From assembly GCF_030227115.1 (NCBI RefSeq), contig NZ_JASSUA010000001.1, positions 806,001-870,000 on the forward strand: 64,000 nt of DNA. The letters run 5' to 3'. A program made the translations under genes and the position numbers. Positions 25,542-33,822 of the stretch are shown one piece after another (position 1 is the stretch's first letter; every line of letters begins with the position of its first letter). This DNA is from Marinobacter sp. SS13-12. GTDB lineage: Bacteria; Pseudomonadota; Gammaproteobacteria; Pseudomonadales; Oleiphilaceae. Under the pieces are notes generated by a model, which was not told the origin of the DNA, ran no database searches, and saw nothing but the letters and a program-made list of their open reading frames with translations.

Positions 25542-26411
25542 ATGGGTACGAATTTACAGGTGATCGACAGACTGGTTCCCGGCGCTAATCTGGAAGCCTA
25601 TATCCAGGCGGCCAGCCGTATTCCGGTACTTTCTGTCGAGGAAGAGCGCAAGCTCTCAGAGCGGCTGCATTACGAAGGTGATGTTGAGGCTGCCCGTGAG
25701 CTGGTTCTTTCGCATCTGCGCTTCGTCATCCATATTGCGCGCAGTTATGCCGGTTATGGCCTGTCCCAGTCCGACCTGATCCAGGAAGGCAACGTGGGCC
25801 TGATGAAAGCCGTCAAACGCTTCAATCCGGAATATGGCGTGCGCCTGGTGTCCTTTGCGGTGCACTGGATCAAGGCCGAGATTCACGAATTTATTCTGCG
25901 TAACTGGCGCATCGTCAAAGTGGCAACCACCAAGGCCCAGCGCAAGCTGTTCTTTAATCTGCGCAGCCAGAAGAAGCGTCTGGCGTGGTTGAGTCACGAT
26001 GAGGTCAATGCGGTGGCCAGTGATCTGGGTGTTGAGCCCAAAGTGGTCCGCGAAATGGAGGGCCGCCTGGCTTCCCACGATACGGCATTCGACGGGCCCC
26101 AGGACGATGACGACGACAATGCCTATCAGGCACCGCAATATTACCTGGAAGATCATCGCAGCAATCCGGCTACTCAGCTTGAGCAGTCGGACTGGACGGA
26201 TGACTCCAACGGTCGCCTGATGGCGGCGCTGGAGCTGTTGGACGAACGCAGCCAGGATATCCTGCGTGAACGTTGGTTGTCTGACAGCAAGTCCACGTTG
26301 CATGAGCTGGCTGATCGGTATGGTGTTTCCGCTGAGCGTATTCGTCAGTTGGAGAAGAATGCCATGAAGAAGATCCGTACCCAGATGACGACGGAAGAAG
26401 TCGCCGCTTAA
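25542..26411 (+). CDS. rpoH: heat-shock sigma factor sigma-32
   Basis: This sigma factor directs RNA polymerase to heat-shock promoters. The start at 25542 follows GGAGG with good spacing; an open frame goes to 25503 but has no site. The 289-aa protein has region 1.2/2.1 ([19 protein letters not shown]), region 2 ([61 protein letters not shown] in pieces), the RpoH box QRKLFFNLR (about 130), and region 4 helix-turn-helix [23 protein letters not shown]. It follows ftsX as in E. coli and has its own terminator. Confidence 0.97.
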   Translation: MGTNLQVIDRLVPGANLEAYIQAASRIPVLSVEEERKLSERLHYEGDVEAARELVLSHLRFVIHIARSYAGYGLSQSDLIQEGNVGLMKAVKRFNPEYGVRLVSFAVHWIKAEIHEFILRNWRIVKVATTKAQRKLFFNLRSQKKRLAWLSHDEVNAVASDLGVEPKVVREMEGRLASHDTAFDGPQDDDDDNAYQAPQYYLEDHRSNPATQLEQSDWTDDSNGRLMAALELLDERSQDILRERWLSDSKSTLHELADRYGVSAERIRQLEKNAMKKIRTQMTTEEVAA

Positions 26412-26438
26412 GCCCGAAAGAATACCGGGCTTGGTCAG

Positions 26439-26478
26439 AACGCCACCACCCTTTGCCGGGTTGGTGGCGTTTTTGTTT
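26439..26478 (+). terminator. Rho-independent terminator of rpoH
   Basis: AACGCCACCA (26439-26448) pairs with TGGTGGCGTT (26462-26471) over 10 bp, followed by TTTGTTTGT. It begins 27 nt after the rpoH stop. A smaller AGCCCG/CGGGCT hairpin precedes it. Confidence 0.9.
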
Positions 26479-26517
26479 GTATAATCGGACTTTGTGAGTT
26501 AACTCAACCTTTCAGGC

Positions 26518-26632
26518 GGAAGTAAGTGGGCAGGCACTTCCAAAACGCGCCTCAAGACGTCCCTGTGCGGCTCGAGCTCCGCCATCCATGGCTCCGCACG
26601 GTTTTGGAAGGGCCTGCCCACTCACTTCTTCC
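26518..26632 (-). repeat. family A hairpin repeat, copy 1 (core on minus strand)
   Basis: The arms 26525-26546 and 26601-26622 pair at 21 of 22 positions, with a further GGAAG/CTTCC pair outside (26518-26522/26628-26632). The core on the minus strand is GCGGAGCCATGGATGGCGG, shared with copies at 35.8 and 45.5 kb. Read on the minus strand, two GGA motifs lie 25 nt apart, in CATGGATG (TCC at plus 26585) and ACAGGGACGT (TCC at plus 26560). It sits between the rpoH terminator and the reductase gene, opposite to both, so it would be antisense in their transcripts. Confidence 0.85.
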
Positions 26633-26659
26633 GGCATATGAATTAGGGACTGAATAGTC

Positions 26660-27574
26660 ATGACTACGAGACAGTTGCATATCGCCTTTTTGGGTATTGG
26701 CTTAATGGGCACGCCCATGGTTCGGAATCTTCTGAGCGCGGGTTATCCAATGACGTTGTGGAACCGGACCGCGAGCAAATGCGAGCCTTTTGCCACTGAG
26801 GCCACCATTGCCGATTCACCAGAAGACGCTGTTCGAGACGCCGACATCGTGATCACCATGCTGGAGAATGGCGATGTGGTGGATGACGTGATGGTGGCCC
26901 AACGCGGTATCGCGGCGCTCAAGGCCGGGGCGGTGTATATTGATATGAGTTCGGTGCAGCCGTCATTGGCCCGACGCCATGCGGAACTGGCCCGGGAACA
27001 GGGCGCCGGGTATGTGGATGCGCCCGTATCGGGTGGAACCGTCGGTGCTGAGCAGGCGAGGCTAAGTATTATGGCCGGGGGCTCTGAGGCGGATATCGAG
27101 CGGGTGCGGCCGGTTTTTGAAGCGCTGGGGAAGTGCACGCCTATTGGTCCGGTGGGGGCCGGGCAACTGGCGAAGCTGGCTAATCAGGCGATTGTAGGGA
27201 TTACCATCGGTGCGGTTTCGGAGGCGTTATTACTGGCTGCGAAGGGCGGTGCGGACCCGGCCGCTGTGCGGGAGGCGCTGATGGGTGGTTTTGCGGGCAG
27301 CCGGATTCTGGAACTGCACGGTCAACGCATGATTGACCGGGATTTTTCTCCCGGTGCCCCGGCGCGGATTCAGCTCAAGGATCTGCGCATGATTCTCGAT
27401 GAAGCCCGTTCCGAGGGGTTGACGCTGCCGCTGGCGCAGCAGGTGCATAATGAATATCAGAGCCTGGTCGCCAATGGGCATAGTGACGTGGACCACAGTG
27501 GCCTGTTGCTGGAGCTGGAGCATCTCAATGGCGCCCTGTTGGGTTCCTCGCCCGCCATCAAACGTAAGGGATAA
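26660..27574 (+). CDS. 2-hydroxy-3-oxopropionate (tartronate semialdehyde) reductase family
   Basis: This is an NAD(P)H-dependent beta-hydroxyacid dehydrogenase. The 304-aa protein has the Rossmann motif FLGIGLMGTPM (near residue 9), NRTASK after the second strand, the substrate signature VDAPVSGGTVGAEQARLSIMAGG, the catalytic Lys region GAGQLAKLANQ, and DLRMILDEA near the end. Pairing with hydroxypyruvate isomerase 4 nt downstream points to the glyoxylate-to-glycerate route, hence tartronate semialdehyde as substrate. The glyoxylate carboligase gene of that route is not in the window. Confidence 0.88.
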   Translation: MTTRQLHIAFLGIGLMGTPMVRNLLSAGYPMTLWNRTASKCEPFATEATIADSPEDAVRDADIVITMLENGDVVDDVMVAQRGIAALKAGAVYIDMSSVQPSLARRHAELAREQGAGYVDAPVSGGTVGAEQARLSIMAGGSEADIERVRPVFEALGKCTPIGPVGAGQLAKLANQAIVGITIGAVSEALLLAAKGGADPAAVREALMGGFAGSRILELHGQRMIDRDFSPGAPARIQLKDLRMILDEARSEGLTLPLAQQVHNEYQSLVANGHSDVDHSGLLLELEHLNGALLGSSPAIKRKG

Positions 27575-27577
27575 ACC

Positions 27578-28357
27578 ATGCCTGTATTCGCTGCGAACCT
27601 CTCCATGCTGTATACCGAAGCGGATTTTATGGATCGTTTCCGGCTGGCGCGGGAGGCGGGGTTTTGCGGTGTCGAGTATCTGTTTCCCTACGACTGGCCG
27701 GAAGAGAATCTGAAGCGGGCGCTTGAGGAAAACGGGCTGACTCAGGTGCTGTTCAACCTGCCTCCCGGCAACTGGAGCGCCGGTGAACGCGGTATTGCCT
27801 GCCTGCCGGACCGGGTGCAGGAGTTCAGGGCGGGGGTGGATCAGGCCATTCGCTACGCCCGGGCGCTGAACTGCAGGCAGATCAATTGCCTGGCCGGTAT
27901 CCGGCCGGATACGCTGGAGGAGTCGCTGGCCTGGCAAACGCTTGTGGACAACGTGAACTATGCTGCCGGGAGGCTTGAAGATGAAGGTATCACCCTGTGC
28001 CTGGAAGCCATCAACTCGCGGGTGGATATACCGGGCTTTTTCCTGGATACCTCCGCCCGGGTGATGCAGGTAATCGAGGCGGTTGATGCTGGCAATGTGA
28101 AGCTGCAGTACGACATTTACCACATGCAGATCATGGAGGGGGATCTGATCCGCACCGTGGAGTGTCTCTTGCCCTGGATTGGCCACGTCCAGTTTGCCGA
28201 TAATCCCGGCCGCCACGAGCCCGGTACCGGGGAGATTAACTTTTGGAATGTTTTCGCAGCCCTTGATCGCTTGGGGTATGGTGGCTGGGTGAGTGCGGAA
28301 TATCGCCCCAGTGGCGCCACGGTGGATAGTCTGGGCTGGTTTCGGCTGGGAGCGTGA
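27578..28357 (+). CDS. hyi: hydroxypyruvate isomerase family protein
   Basis: This TIM-barrel sugar-isomerase-like enzyme interconverts hydroxypyruvate and tartronate semialdehyde in the named family. The 259-aa protein has AANLSMLYTEADFMDRF at the N-terminus, GFCGVEYLFPYDW, metal/active-site glutamates in LCLEAINSR and the late VSAEYRPSG, and the YDIYHMQIMEGDL and GHVQFADNPGRHEPGTGEIN segments. The start lies 4 nt after the reductase stop, so the two are one operon. OtnI-type isomerases are close relatives and cannot be excluded. Confidence 0.9.
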   Translation: MPVFAANLSMLYTEADFMDRFRLAREAGFCGVEYLFPYDWPEENLKRALEENGLTQVLFNLPPGNWSAGERGIACLPDRVQEFRAGVDQAIRYARALNCRQINCLAGIRPDTLEESLAWQTLVDNVNYAAGRLEDEGITLCLEAINSRVDIPGFFLDTSARVMQVIEAVDAGNVKLQYDIYHMQIMEGDLIRTVECLLPWIGHVQFADNPGRHEPGTGEINFWNVFAALDRLGYGGWVSAEYRPSGATVDSLGWFRLGA

Positions 28358-28461
28358 CCGTCGCCAATAGCGACACCCTCTTACAAGATCGTAACTGGCC
28401 GGCAACCGATGTTCTTCGTACCCTAGCTGTTAATGTAATCCGCTATTCAGGAGGATAACCG

Positions 28462-29142
28462 GTGAAAGCACTGGTAATTGAAGACGATCAGGACGTGGCA
28501 AACTACCTTGTTAAAGGGCTGAAAGAGTCTGATTTTGTCGTGGATCATGCGGCGGATGGCAAGGACGGAATGATGATGGCCGCCAGCGAAGATTACGACA
28601 TCATGATTGTTGACCGCATGCTTCCGGGTATGGACGGCCTGTCGATTATCAAAACGGTGCGAGCCACCGGAAACCAGGTGCCTGTGCTGATTCTCAGCGC
28701 CCTGGGCGACGTGGATGATCGGGTGGAAGGCCTGCGTGGTGGCGGCGACGACTACCTGACCAAGCCCTTCTCCTTTACCGAGTTGCTGGCCCGGATTGAA
28801 TCCCTGGTTCGCCGCAATCGCCAGTCCGCTGAAACCGAGACGGTATTGAAGGTGGCGGATCTGGAAATGGACCTGCTGGCCAGAACGGTCAAGCGGGCAG
28901 GGCACAATATCGACGTTCAGCCCCGGGAATTCCGTCTGCTGGAATACCTGATGCGCAATGCAGGGCAGGTGGTCACCCGAACCATGCTGCTTGAAAAGGT
29001 CTGGGATTATCATTTTGATCCCCAGACCAACGTCATTGATGTGCATATCAGCCGCCTGAGGGCAAAAATCGACAAGGAATTCGATACCCCACTGCTGCAG
29101 ACCATCCGGGGTGCAGGGTACATGTTGCGTGAAACTGCTTAG
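28462..29142 (+). CDS. OmpR/PhoB-family response regulator
   Basis: The 226-aa DNA-binding regulator starts with GTG after GGAGG. The receiver domain has the acidic pair EDD near residue 8, phosphoacceptor Asp51 (MIVDRMLPGMDG), the Ser in LILSALG and Lys in YLTKPFSF. The winged helix starts near residue 130 (LEMDLLARTVKRAGHNIDVQPREFRLLEYL) and ends TIRGAGYMLRE. It overlaps the histidine kinase gene by 14 nt. The closest look is to metal-responsive CopR/PcoR-type regulators, but the signal is not deducible here. Confidence 0.95.
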   Translation: MKALVIEDDQDVANYLVKGLKESDFVVDHAADGKDGMMMAASEDYDIMIVDRMLPGMDGLSIIKTVRATGNQVPVLILSALGDVDDRVEGLRGGGDDYLTKPFSFTELLARIESLVRRNRQSAETETVLKVADLEMDLLARTVKRAGHNIDVQPREFRLLEYLMRNAGQVVTRTMLLEKVWDYHFDPQTNVIDVHISRLRAKIDKEFDTPLLQTIRGAGYMLRETA

Positions 29143-30604
29143 CCAGCTCAGAACCTCATCGTTCCAGTTAGCACTGCTGTATATGGTGGTGTTCGCCACC
29201 TCGGTTTTTTTGTTGTTGGCGTTTATCTACTGGCGCACAGCAGGGTTCATGACTGCCCAGACTGATGAAACCATCGAGGCCGAGATTGCCGGCCTCGCTG
29301 AGCAATACCGCGGCAGCGGTATCAATGGCCTGATATCCATTATCCGCGAGCGTGTCGCTCGCGACCCTAACGCCAAGTCCATTTACCTGCTTACTACCGA
29401 CGATTTCCTCAAGCTTGCCGGCAATATCGAAACCTGGCCCAAGGGTTCACGCTCGGAAAGTGGCTGGATCAATTTCACGCTGGACGAATCCGTAGGCTGG
29501 ACGGGGCCAGAGCGCCTCGCCCGTGCCCGGATATTCGAGGTGCAGGGTGGCCTACGCTTGCTGGTCGGTCGAGATGTGGAGGAGCTTACCAATCTCAAGC
29601 GGGTGATAGAAACCGCCATCAACTGGGGCATGGGGATTACGCTCGCCCTGGCCCTGCTTGGCGGTTTTCTGATGAGCCGGAGTACCACCCGGCGTATCGA
29701 GGTGATCAATAATACCTCCCGACGAATCATGAACGGGCATCTTTCCCTTCGCATACCCACCCGGGGTACCGATGACGATTTCGACCAGCTGGCGGAAAAT
29801 CTCAACCAGATGCTGGACCGGATTGTGTACCTGATGGAAGGTATCCGGCATGTTTCCGACAGTATTGCCCATGACCTGAGAACCCCGCTGACCCGGCTGC
29901 GCAACCAGCTGGAGAATACCCTGATGTCCGTGGACAACGACGAAGCTCGAGACCAGGCGGGCAAAGCCGTGGCGGAGGCGGATCAGTTGCTGGCTACCTT
30001 CAATGCCCTGCTACGGATCGCGCGCCTGGAAACCCGTGGCAATGCTGCGGATATGAAGCAGGTCTCTCTGGGGGAGCTGGTCAGCGATGCCTGCGAACTG
30101 TACGAGGCGCTGGCGGAAGACAAGGAGCAGGATTTCGAGCAGTCGCTGGAAGACCAGGTGGTGGTCGAGGGGGATCGGGATCTGTTGTTCCAGATGGTCA
30201 GCAACCTGATCGACAACGCCATCAAGTACACCCCCGAACAAGGCAAGATCCGTGTCAATGTTCGCAAGGAAGGGAACGATGCGATTTTCGAGGTGGGGGA
30301 TAGCGGTATCGGCATCCCCGACGAAGAGAAAGACCAGGTGTTCCAACGTTTCTACCGGGTTGGCAAGAGCCGGTCATTGCCGGGTAATGGTCTTGGGCTC
30401 AGTCTTGTCAGTGCCGTGGCCGAGATACACCAGGGAACCATTTCCCTGAGCGATCACCATCCCGGGGACGAGTACCCGGGGCTGATGGTGACCGTTCGTA
30501 TGCCGGCGTACTCCCCGAACCGGAAACGCCTCAAGGACACCCAGACGCTTACGGCCCCGGAAACCGGAGAGCAAGCGTCTCCGAGCGAGCTCAAAGGTGC
30601 CTGA
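29129..30604 (+). CDS. HAMP-containing sensor histidine kinase
   Basis: GTG 29129 is taken as start (KLLSQLRTSSFQLALLYMVVF); an earlier GTG at 29111 lies deeper in the regulator gene. The 491-aa protein has a first membrane helix, a periplasmic sensor loop of about 140 residues, a second helix (MGITLALALLGGFLMS), a HAMP domain, HisKA with SIAHDLRTPLTRLR (phospho-His248), and HATPase_c with N box NLIDNAIKYTP, G1 DSGIGIP and G2 GNGLGLSL. It is the partner of the upstream regulator. The stop overlaps a TGATCA palindrome that also supplies the stop of the convergent gene. Confidence 0.95.
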   Translation: MKLLSQLRTSSFQLALLYMVVFATSVFLLLAFIYWRTAGFMTAQTDETIEAEIAGLAEQYRGSGINGLISIIRERVARDPNAKSIYLLTTDDFLKLAGNIETWPKGSRSESGWINFTLDESVGWTGPERLARARIFEVQGGLRLLVGRDVEELTNLKRVIETAINWGMGITLALALLGGFLMSRSTTRRIEVINNTSRRIMNGHLSLRIPTRGTDDDFDQLAENLNQMLDRIVYLMEGIRHVSDSIAHDLRTPLTRLRNQLENTLMSVDNDEARDQAGKAVAEADQLLATFNALLRIARLETRGNAADMKQVSLGELVSDACELYEALAEDKEQDFEQSLEDQVVVEGDRDLLFQMVSNLIDNAIKYTPEQGKIRVNVRKEGNDAIFEVGDSGIGIPDEEKDQVFQRFYRVGKSRSLPGNGLGLSLVSAVAEIHQGTISLSDHHPGDEYPGLMVTVRMPAYSPNRKRLKDTQTLTAPETGEQASPSELKGA

Positions 30605-30892
30605 TCAGTGGCCGGCAACACCACGGAATTGGTTTACACGGCTGATCAGAGGCTTGATCAGCGGATCGGTACGGGTTTCGATGGCGGTCAGCAGGCCATC
30701 GAACTGTGAACGGCGGCGATCAAACTTCGCCTGAATGCTGTCCCATTCACCTTCCAGATGTTTCTGTTCCAGCATGATGAAAGCGGCCAGGTTGTGGCGG
30801 TTCAGTTTGCCGGTAATGCCGTATTGGTCCAGCCGGTAGCCGATGCTGTCCAGACCGTTCAGCGCCGTGTTGATGAGTTTTTGCGTGTTCAT
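30605..30892 (-). CDS. small helical protein of unknown function
   Basis: The 95-aa protein has no signal or membrane segment. It is predicted from composition to be mostly helical, with charged repeats (EQKHLEGEWDSIQAKFDRRRSQFDGLLTAIETR) and two leucine-spaced ends. Codon use is like that of its neighbours. A GGGGC stretch lies 6 nt before ATG. I do not recognise a family; a phasin-like or coiled-coil role is possible but unsupported. Confidence 0.6.
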   Translation of the reverse strand: MNTQKLINTALNGLDSIGYRLDQYGITGKLNRHNLAAFIMLEQKHLEGEWDSIQAKFDRRRSQFDGLLTAIETRTDPLIKPLISRVNQFRGVAGH

Positions 30893-31128
30893 GTTGGTGC
30901 CCCGTTTGCTCGAAAAGTGTCGGTCGATGAAAGCTTCAAGTTAGTAATACGGTTATTTGAGTAAGACACTAACGCCGCTCTCTAGAGTGAACAACCTAAT
31001 CCCTGCTCTGAAAAAAACGTAATCGAGCGGCCACTGCTGTGTAACCTCGACTATGCACAATGGAGGATGTAGTTATGGAAGCCGGCGGAAACTCCGCTTG
31101 CTTCTCCCTCCAGCACAGCGCTAGCCTT

Positions 31129-31152
31129 ACCCCGTTTTTACGGGGTTTTTTT
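31129..31152 (+). terminator. intrinsic terminator in the greB leader
   Basis: ACCCCGT (31129-31135) and ACGGGGT (31140-31146) form a 7-bp stem with a TTTT loop and run into seven T. It ends 21 nt before the greB ATG, and no established gene lies upstream on this strand. It therefore looks like an attenuator or the end of a short leader RNA. GGAGG at 31062-31066 and an ATG at 31075 precede it, in frame with greB. Confidence 0.85.
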
Positions 31153-31173
31153 ATTTCTAACGATGATTTTCAT

Positions 31174-31662
31174 ATGGCCAGAACCCGCTACATAACAGCC
31201 CGGGGCGAAAGGGCCCTGCGCGATGAGTTGCACCACCTGTGGAAGGAGAAGCGCCCGGAGGTCACCCAGTCCGTGCGGGAAGCGGCTGCCCAGGGTGACC
31301 GCTCAGAGAATGCCGAGTACATCTACGGCAAGAAACAATTGAGGGAAATCGACCGCCGCGTCCGTTTCCTGAGCAAGAGACTGGACGAACTGACGGTGGT
31401 GGACCGGCTGCCGGATGACCGGAACAAGGTGTTCTTCGGTGCCTGGGTAACCATCGAGAACGAGGAGGGCACCGAAAGCATCTATCGTCTGGTTGGGCCG
31501 GATGAGTTCGACCTGTCCCGCGGTTATCTGAGCATCGATTCTCCCATGGCCCGGGCACTGCTGGGCAAGCGTGTTGATGACGAAGTTGGTGTGCGCACTC
31601 CTGACGGCTGGAGCCATGTGGTTATCACCGATATCCGATACGAGCCGCTGACTCCTGACTAG
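31174..31662 (+). CDS. greB: transcription elongation factor GreB
   Basis: GreB stimulates RNA cleavage by backtracked RNA polymerase. The 162-aa protein starts MARTRYITARGERALRDELHHLW, has the coiled-coil tip GDRSENAEYIYGKKQLREIDRRVRFL with the conserved acidic residues (Asp, Glu) in QGDRSENAEY, and the FKBP-like C-terminus VFFGAWVTIENEEG ... DSPMARALLGKRVDDEV. The frame stays open upstream to 31060, but family length fixes the start at 31174, although no clear ribosome site is seen before it. Confidence 0.96.
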   Translation: MARTRYITARGERALRDELHHLWKEKRPEVTQSVREAAAQGDRSENAEYIYGKKQLREIDRRVRFLSKRLDELTVVDRLPDDRNKVFFGAWVTIENEEGTESIYRLVGPDEFDLSRGYLSIDSPMARALLGKRVDDEVGVRTPDGWSHVVITDIRYEPLTPD

Positions 31663-31772
31663 TGAGGAGTGTCACAAAACTGGCGAACGCACGGGTTTTT
31701 TGTCGTGTTTGGCGATAGACTGATCAAAAATTGTCAGTCGTTGCACGACAGGGAACAAAAAAGGCAAGGGTT

Positions 31773-32216
31773 ATGGGCGGATTCGATTCAGTCAGGACAA
31801 CAATGGGGTTTGTAGCGCTGGTGGCGGCGCTGTCACCGCTGGTGTGGGCGCAAACCGGCGAAGAGCCTGTCGAGGGTGGCGCATTCAACTACGAAGAGCG
31901 CTCAACCCTCGAGACCATCCCCTTCAGTTCCATGGAGGAGGAGTCCCTGGCCAATACGGTGATTGAAGGCGGGCTGGAAGCTCCCGCGGCCGGTGTGCCG
32001 GTGCAGCCGCGAACAGACGAGGATTTCTACCTTGACCCGCTCGCCCTACAACCCCGTGATCCGCGCACAGACCTCGGACGCAGCGAAATCCCGGTGGAAT
32101 TCCGTTTCAGCAATCCCAAGTCCATTCCGGGGCAGACCCACGGAGACAACTATATTATCCGGCCACCGACCAATCGGAACTACGGTGCGTTCAATACCAC
32201 AACCACTGAGCGCTGA
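31773..32216 (+). CDS. exported protein of unknown function
   Basis: The 147-aa protein has a signal peptide (VALVAALSPLVWAQ, cleavage near residue 31) and an acidic, Pro-rich, low-hydrophobicity mature part with no Cys and no known motif. AAGGG precedes the ATG at 31773. It looks like an intrinsically disordered periplasmic protein. It converges with the integrase-like gene with a 9-bp gap. Confidence 0.65.
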   Translation: MGGFDSVRTTMGFVALVAALSPLVWAQTGEEPVEGGAFNYEERSTLETIPFSSMEEESLANTVIEGGLEAPAAGVPVQPRTDEDFYLDPLALQPRDPRTDLGRSEIPVEFRFSNPKSIPGQTHGDNYIIRPPTNRNYGAFNTTTTER

Positions 32217-32225
32217 TCCCCGGGT

Positions 32226-32537
32226 TCAGGCGGCTACGGTCCCTTCCGGCTCGGTTCTGCCCAGTACATCCTCGTAAAAGAATGCCAGTGCCTGTTTTGC
32301 CTGATTCAGGCGTGCCCGTGAGACTTGCAGGCGTTCAGTCAGATAGGACAGGAACAGCTGCCGGTCATCGGGCTGCAGCGTCTCAGGATTTTTCAGGTTA
32401 TGGAAAAGCACAAACCGGGAGATCCAGTGGAGGTAGGTCTGCTCTGCCCGATGGTTAAGCTGGTGTTTGCGGATGGCGCCAGTCACTCGACTGACGAGGC
32501 CGGGCTGCGACTGTTCGAGCGCCTCGGTAGTATCCAT
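32226..32537 (-). CDS. stand-alone integrase N-terminal SAM-like (core-binding) domain protein
   Basis: The 103-aa protein is almost entirely the core-binding domain of integron/phage tyrosine recombinases: RKHQLNHRAEQTYLHWISRFVLFH (about residues 23-46), then LQPDDRQLFLSYLTERLQVSRARLNQAKQALAFFYEDVLGR. The catalytic domain with its R-H-R-Y residues is absent; the frame simply stops after the SAM-like fold. AGGGAA precedes the ATG. It may be a relic of an integrase or a DNA-binding protein in its own right. There are no attachment sites or cassettes beside it. Confidence 0.85.
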   Translation of the reverse strand: MDTTEALEQSQPGLVSRVTGAIRKHQLNHRAEQTYLHWISRFVLFHNLKNPETLQPDDRQLFLSYLTERLQVSRARLNQAKQALAFFYEDVLGRTEPEGTVAA

Positions 32538-32682
32538 AATGTGTCTTCCCTGTGAATCGTTGTTCTTATATTGCGCGCATCTTATGACAATCGTTTGACC
32601 GCCGCAAAAACTTTCACTGGAAGAATTGACCAAGAGCAACAACCGCCAGGACTGCTGCTCCGGTGAATGGCAGGCTGCCCGT

Positions 32683-32943
32683 TTACTTCAGGGCCTCCAG
32701 CTTGTCGATGTACTGTTGCATGGCGTCCTCGGCAGACGTGCCCTTGACCTTCTCCCAGGCGTCGTACTTGGCGCGGCCAACGAAATCCATCATGCCCGGG
32801 CGCTTGCCGCTGACATCACCTTCAGTGGCTTGCTTGTAGAGGGCATAGAACTCCAGTTTCAGTTCGTTGGACGGCTTGAAGTCGCCCTCGGCGTTCTGGA
32901 TATAGTTTACGGCTTCGTCGAAACGGGATTTCAGGTCGCTCAT
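32683..32943 (-). CDS. acyl-CoA-binding protein
   Basis: The 86-aa soluble protein of the ACBP family buffers and delivers long-chain acyl-CoA. Family signatures are [63 protein letters not shown], with the acyl-CoA-contacting YALYKQ and KYDAW residues. AAGGAA lies before the ATG at 32943; the frame upstream has no site. ACBP is common in eukaryotes and sporadic in bacteria. Here it would fit a lipid-storing or alkane-using organism. Confidence 0.93.
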   Translation of the reverse strand: MSDLKSRFDEAVNYIQNAEGDFKPSNELKLEFYALYKQATEGDVSGKRPGMMDFVGRAKYDAWEKVKGTSAEDAMQQYIDKLEALK

Positions 32944-33258
32944 GTGGGGTTCCTTTTTTCTGGTGTTGAATCCGTTACTCACGGTGGTTGAGAGTATATC
33001 CAGACGCAATGGTGCCGTCATTGGCAGATCGTTCCAAACCGTCCTGCGTAATCGTCACTCGCAGTGCCTTCTGGCGAAAACCTCGACGGCTTGGCAATTC
33101 CTTGCCCGGGAACGGGTTTTTGCCAGAAGCTGGCCAGTTTTTGCTTGAGTGACTGATTAATTCTGTGTAAAGTTTTGCCCGTAGCGTGCCAGGAAGGCGC
33201 GCACAAAGGACTGTAATACAGCAACTGAGTTTGCACATGGACCACAGGGAGCAAGCGC
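32944..33258. other. intergenic region before the T6SS operon
   Basis: This 315-bp region lies between divergent genes (ACBP and tssB) and must hold the T6SS promoter. GGGAGC at 33248-33253 is the ribosome site of tssB. Two sigma-54-like sequences (33092-33105 and 33131-33144) have GG and GC separated by 9 nt instead of 10, so I do not call them. No repeat or gene seen. Confidence 0.5.
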
Positions 33259-33759
33259 ATGTCTTCAAAAGACGGTTCCGTCGCGCCTAAAGAGCGCATC
33301 AATATCAAGTATGTCCCCGCCACCGGTGATCAGCAGGCTGAAACAGAGCTTCCGCTGAAAATGTTTGTCGTTGGTGATTTCAAGGGGCAGGCAGAAGAAA
33401 CCCCGATCGAAGACCGTAAGGCGATTTCCGTCGACAAGAACAACTTCCGTTCTGTGATGTCGGAAGCCGGTCTCACCCTTTCTACGACGGTCACCAACAA
33501 GCTGGATGAAGAGGCTGAAGAACTGCCGGTTAACCTCGAATTCCAGACCCTCGATGACTTTTCCCCGGACAGTATCTCCCGCCAGGTACCGGAGCTGAAG
33601 AAGCTGATCGAGCTTCGTGAAGCACTGGTTGCCCTCAAGGGCCCGCTGGGTAACGTGCCATCGTTCCGGTCCAAGCTGCAGGAACTGCTGGACAACGATG
33701 ATGCCCGCGACAAACTCCTCCAGGAGCTTGAGCTGGCCACGGACGAAAGCGGCGAATAA
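33259..33759 (+). CDS. tssB: T6SS contractile sheath small subunit TssB
   Basis: TssB (VipA) forms with TssC the contractile sheath around the Hcp tube. The 166-aa protein starts SSKDGSVAPKERINIKYVPATGDQQAETELPLKMFVVGDF, the conserved N-terminus, followed by RKAISVDKNNFRSVM and a C-terminal helical region SFRSKLQELLDNDDARDKLLQEL whose helix binds TssC and is recognised by ClpV. It is the first gene of the T6SS operon, 63 nt before tssC. Confidence 0.97.
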   Translation: MSSKDGSVAPKERINIKYVPATGDQQAETELPLKMFVVGDFKGQAEETPIEDRKAISVDKNNFRSVMSEAGLTLSTTVTNKLDEEAEELPVNLEFQTLDDFSPDSISRQVPELKKLIELREALVALKGPLGNVPSFRSKLQELLDNDDARDKLLQELELATDESGE

Positions 33760-33822
33760 TCCGGACTCTGCCATTGCTGGCAGATTTCACTTTTCTATTA
33801 AAACGTACTGAAGGGATGTGGT

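Noticed and set aside
33092..33144. Two sigma-54 (-24/-12) promoter-like sequences upstream of tssB
   Set aside because: In both (33092-33105 and 33131-33144) the GG and GC elements are separated by 9 nt rather than the required 10, so they do not fit the strict sigma-54 spacing.
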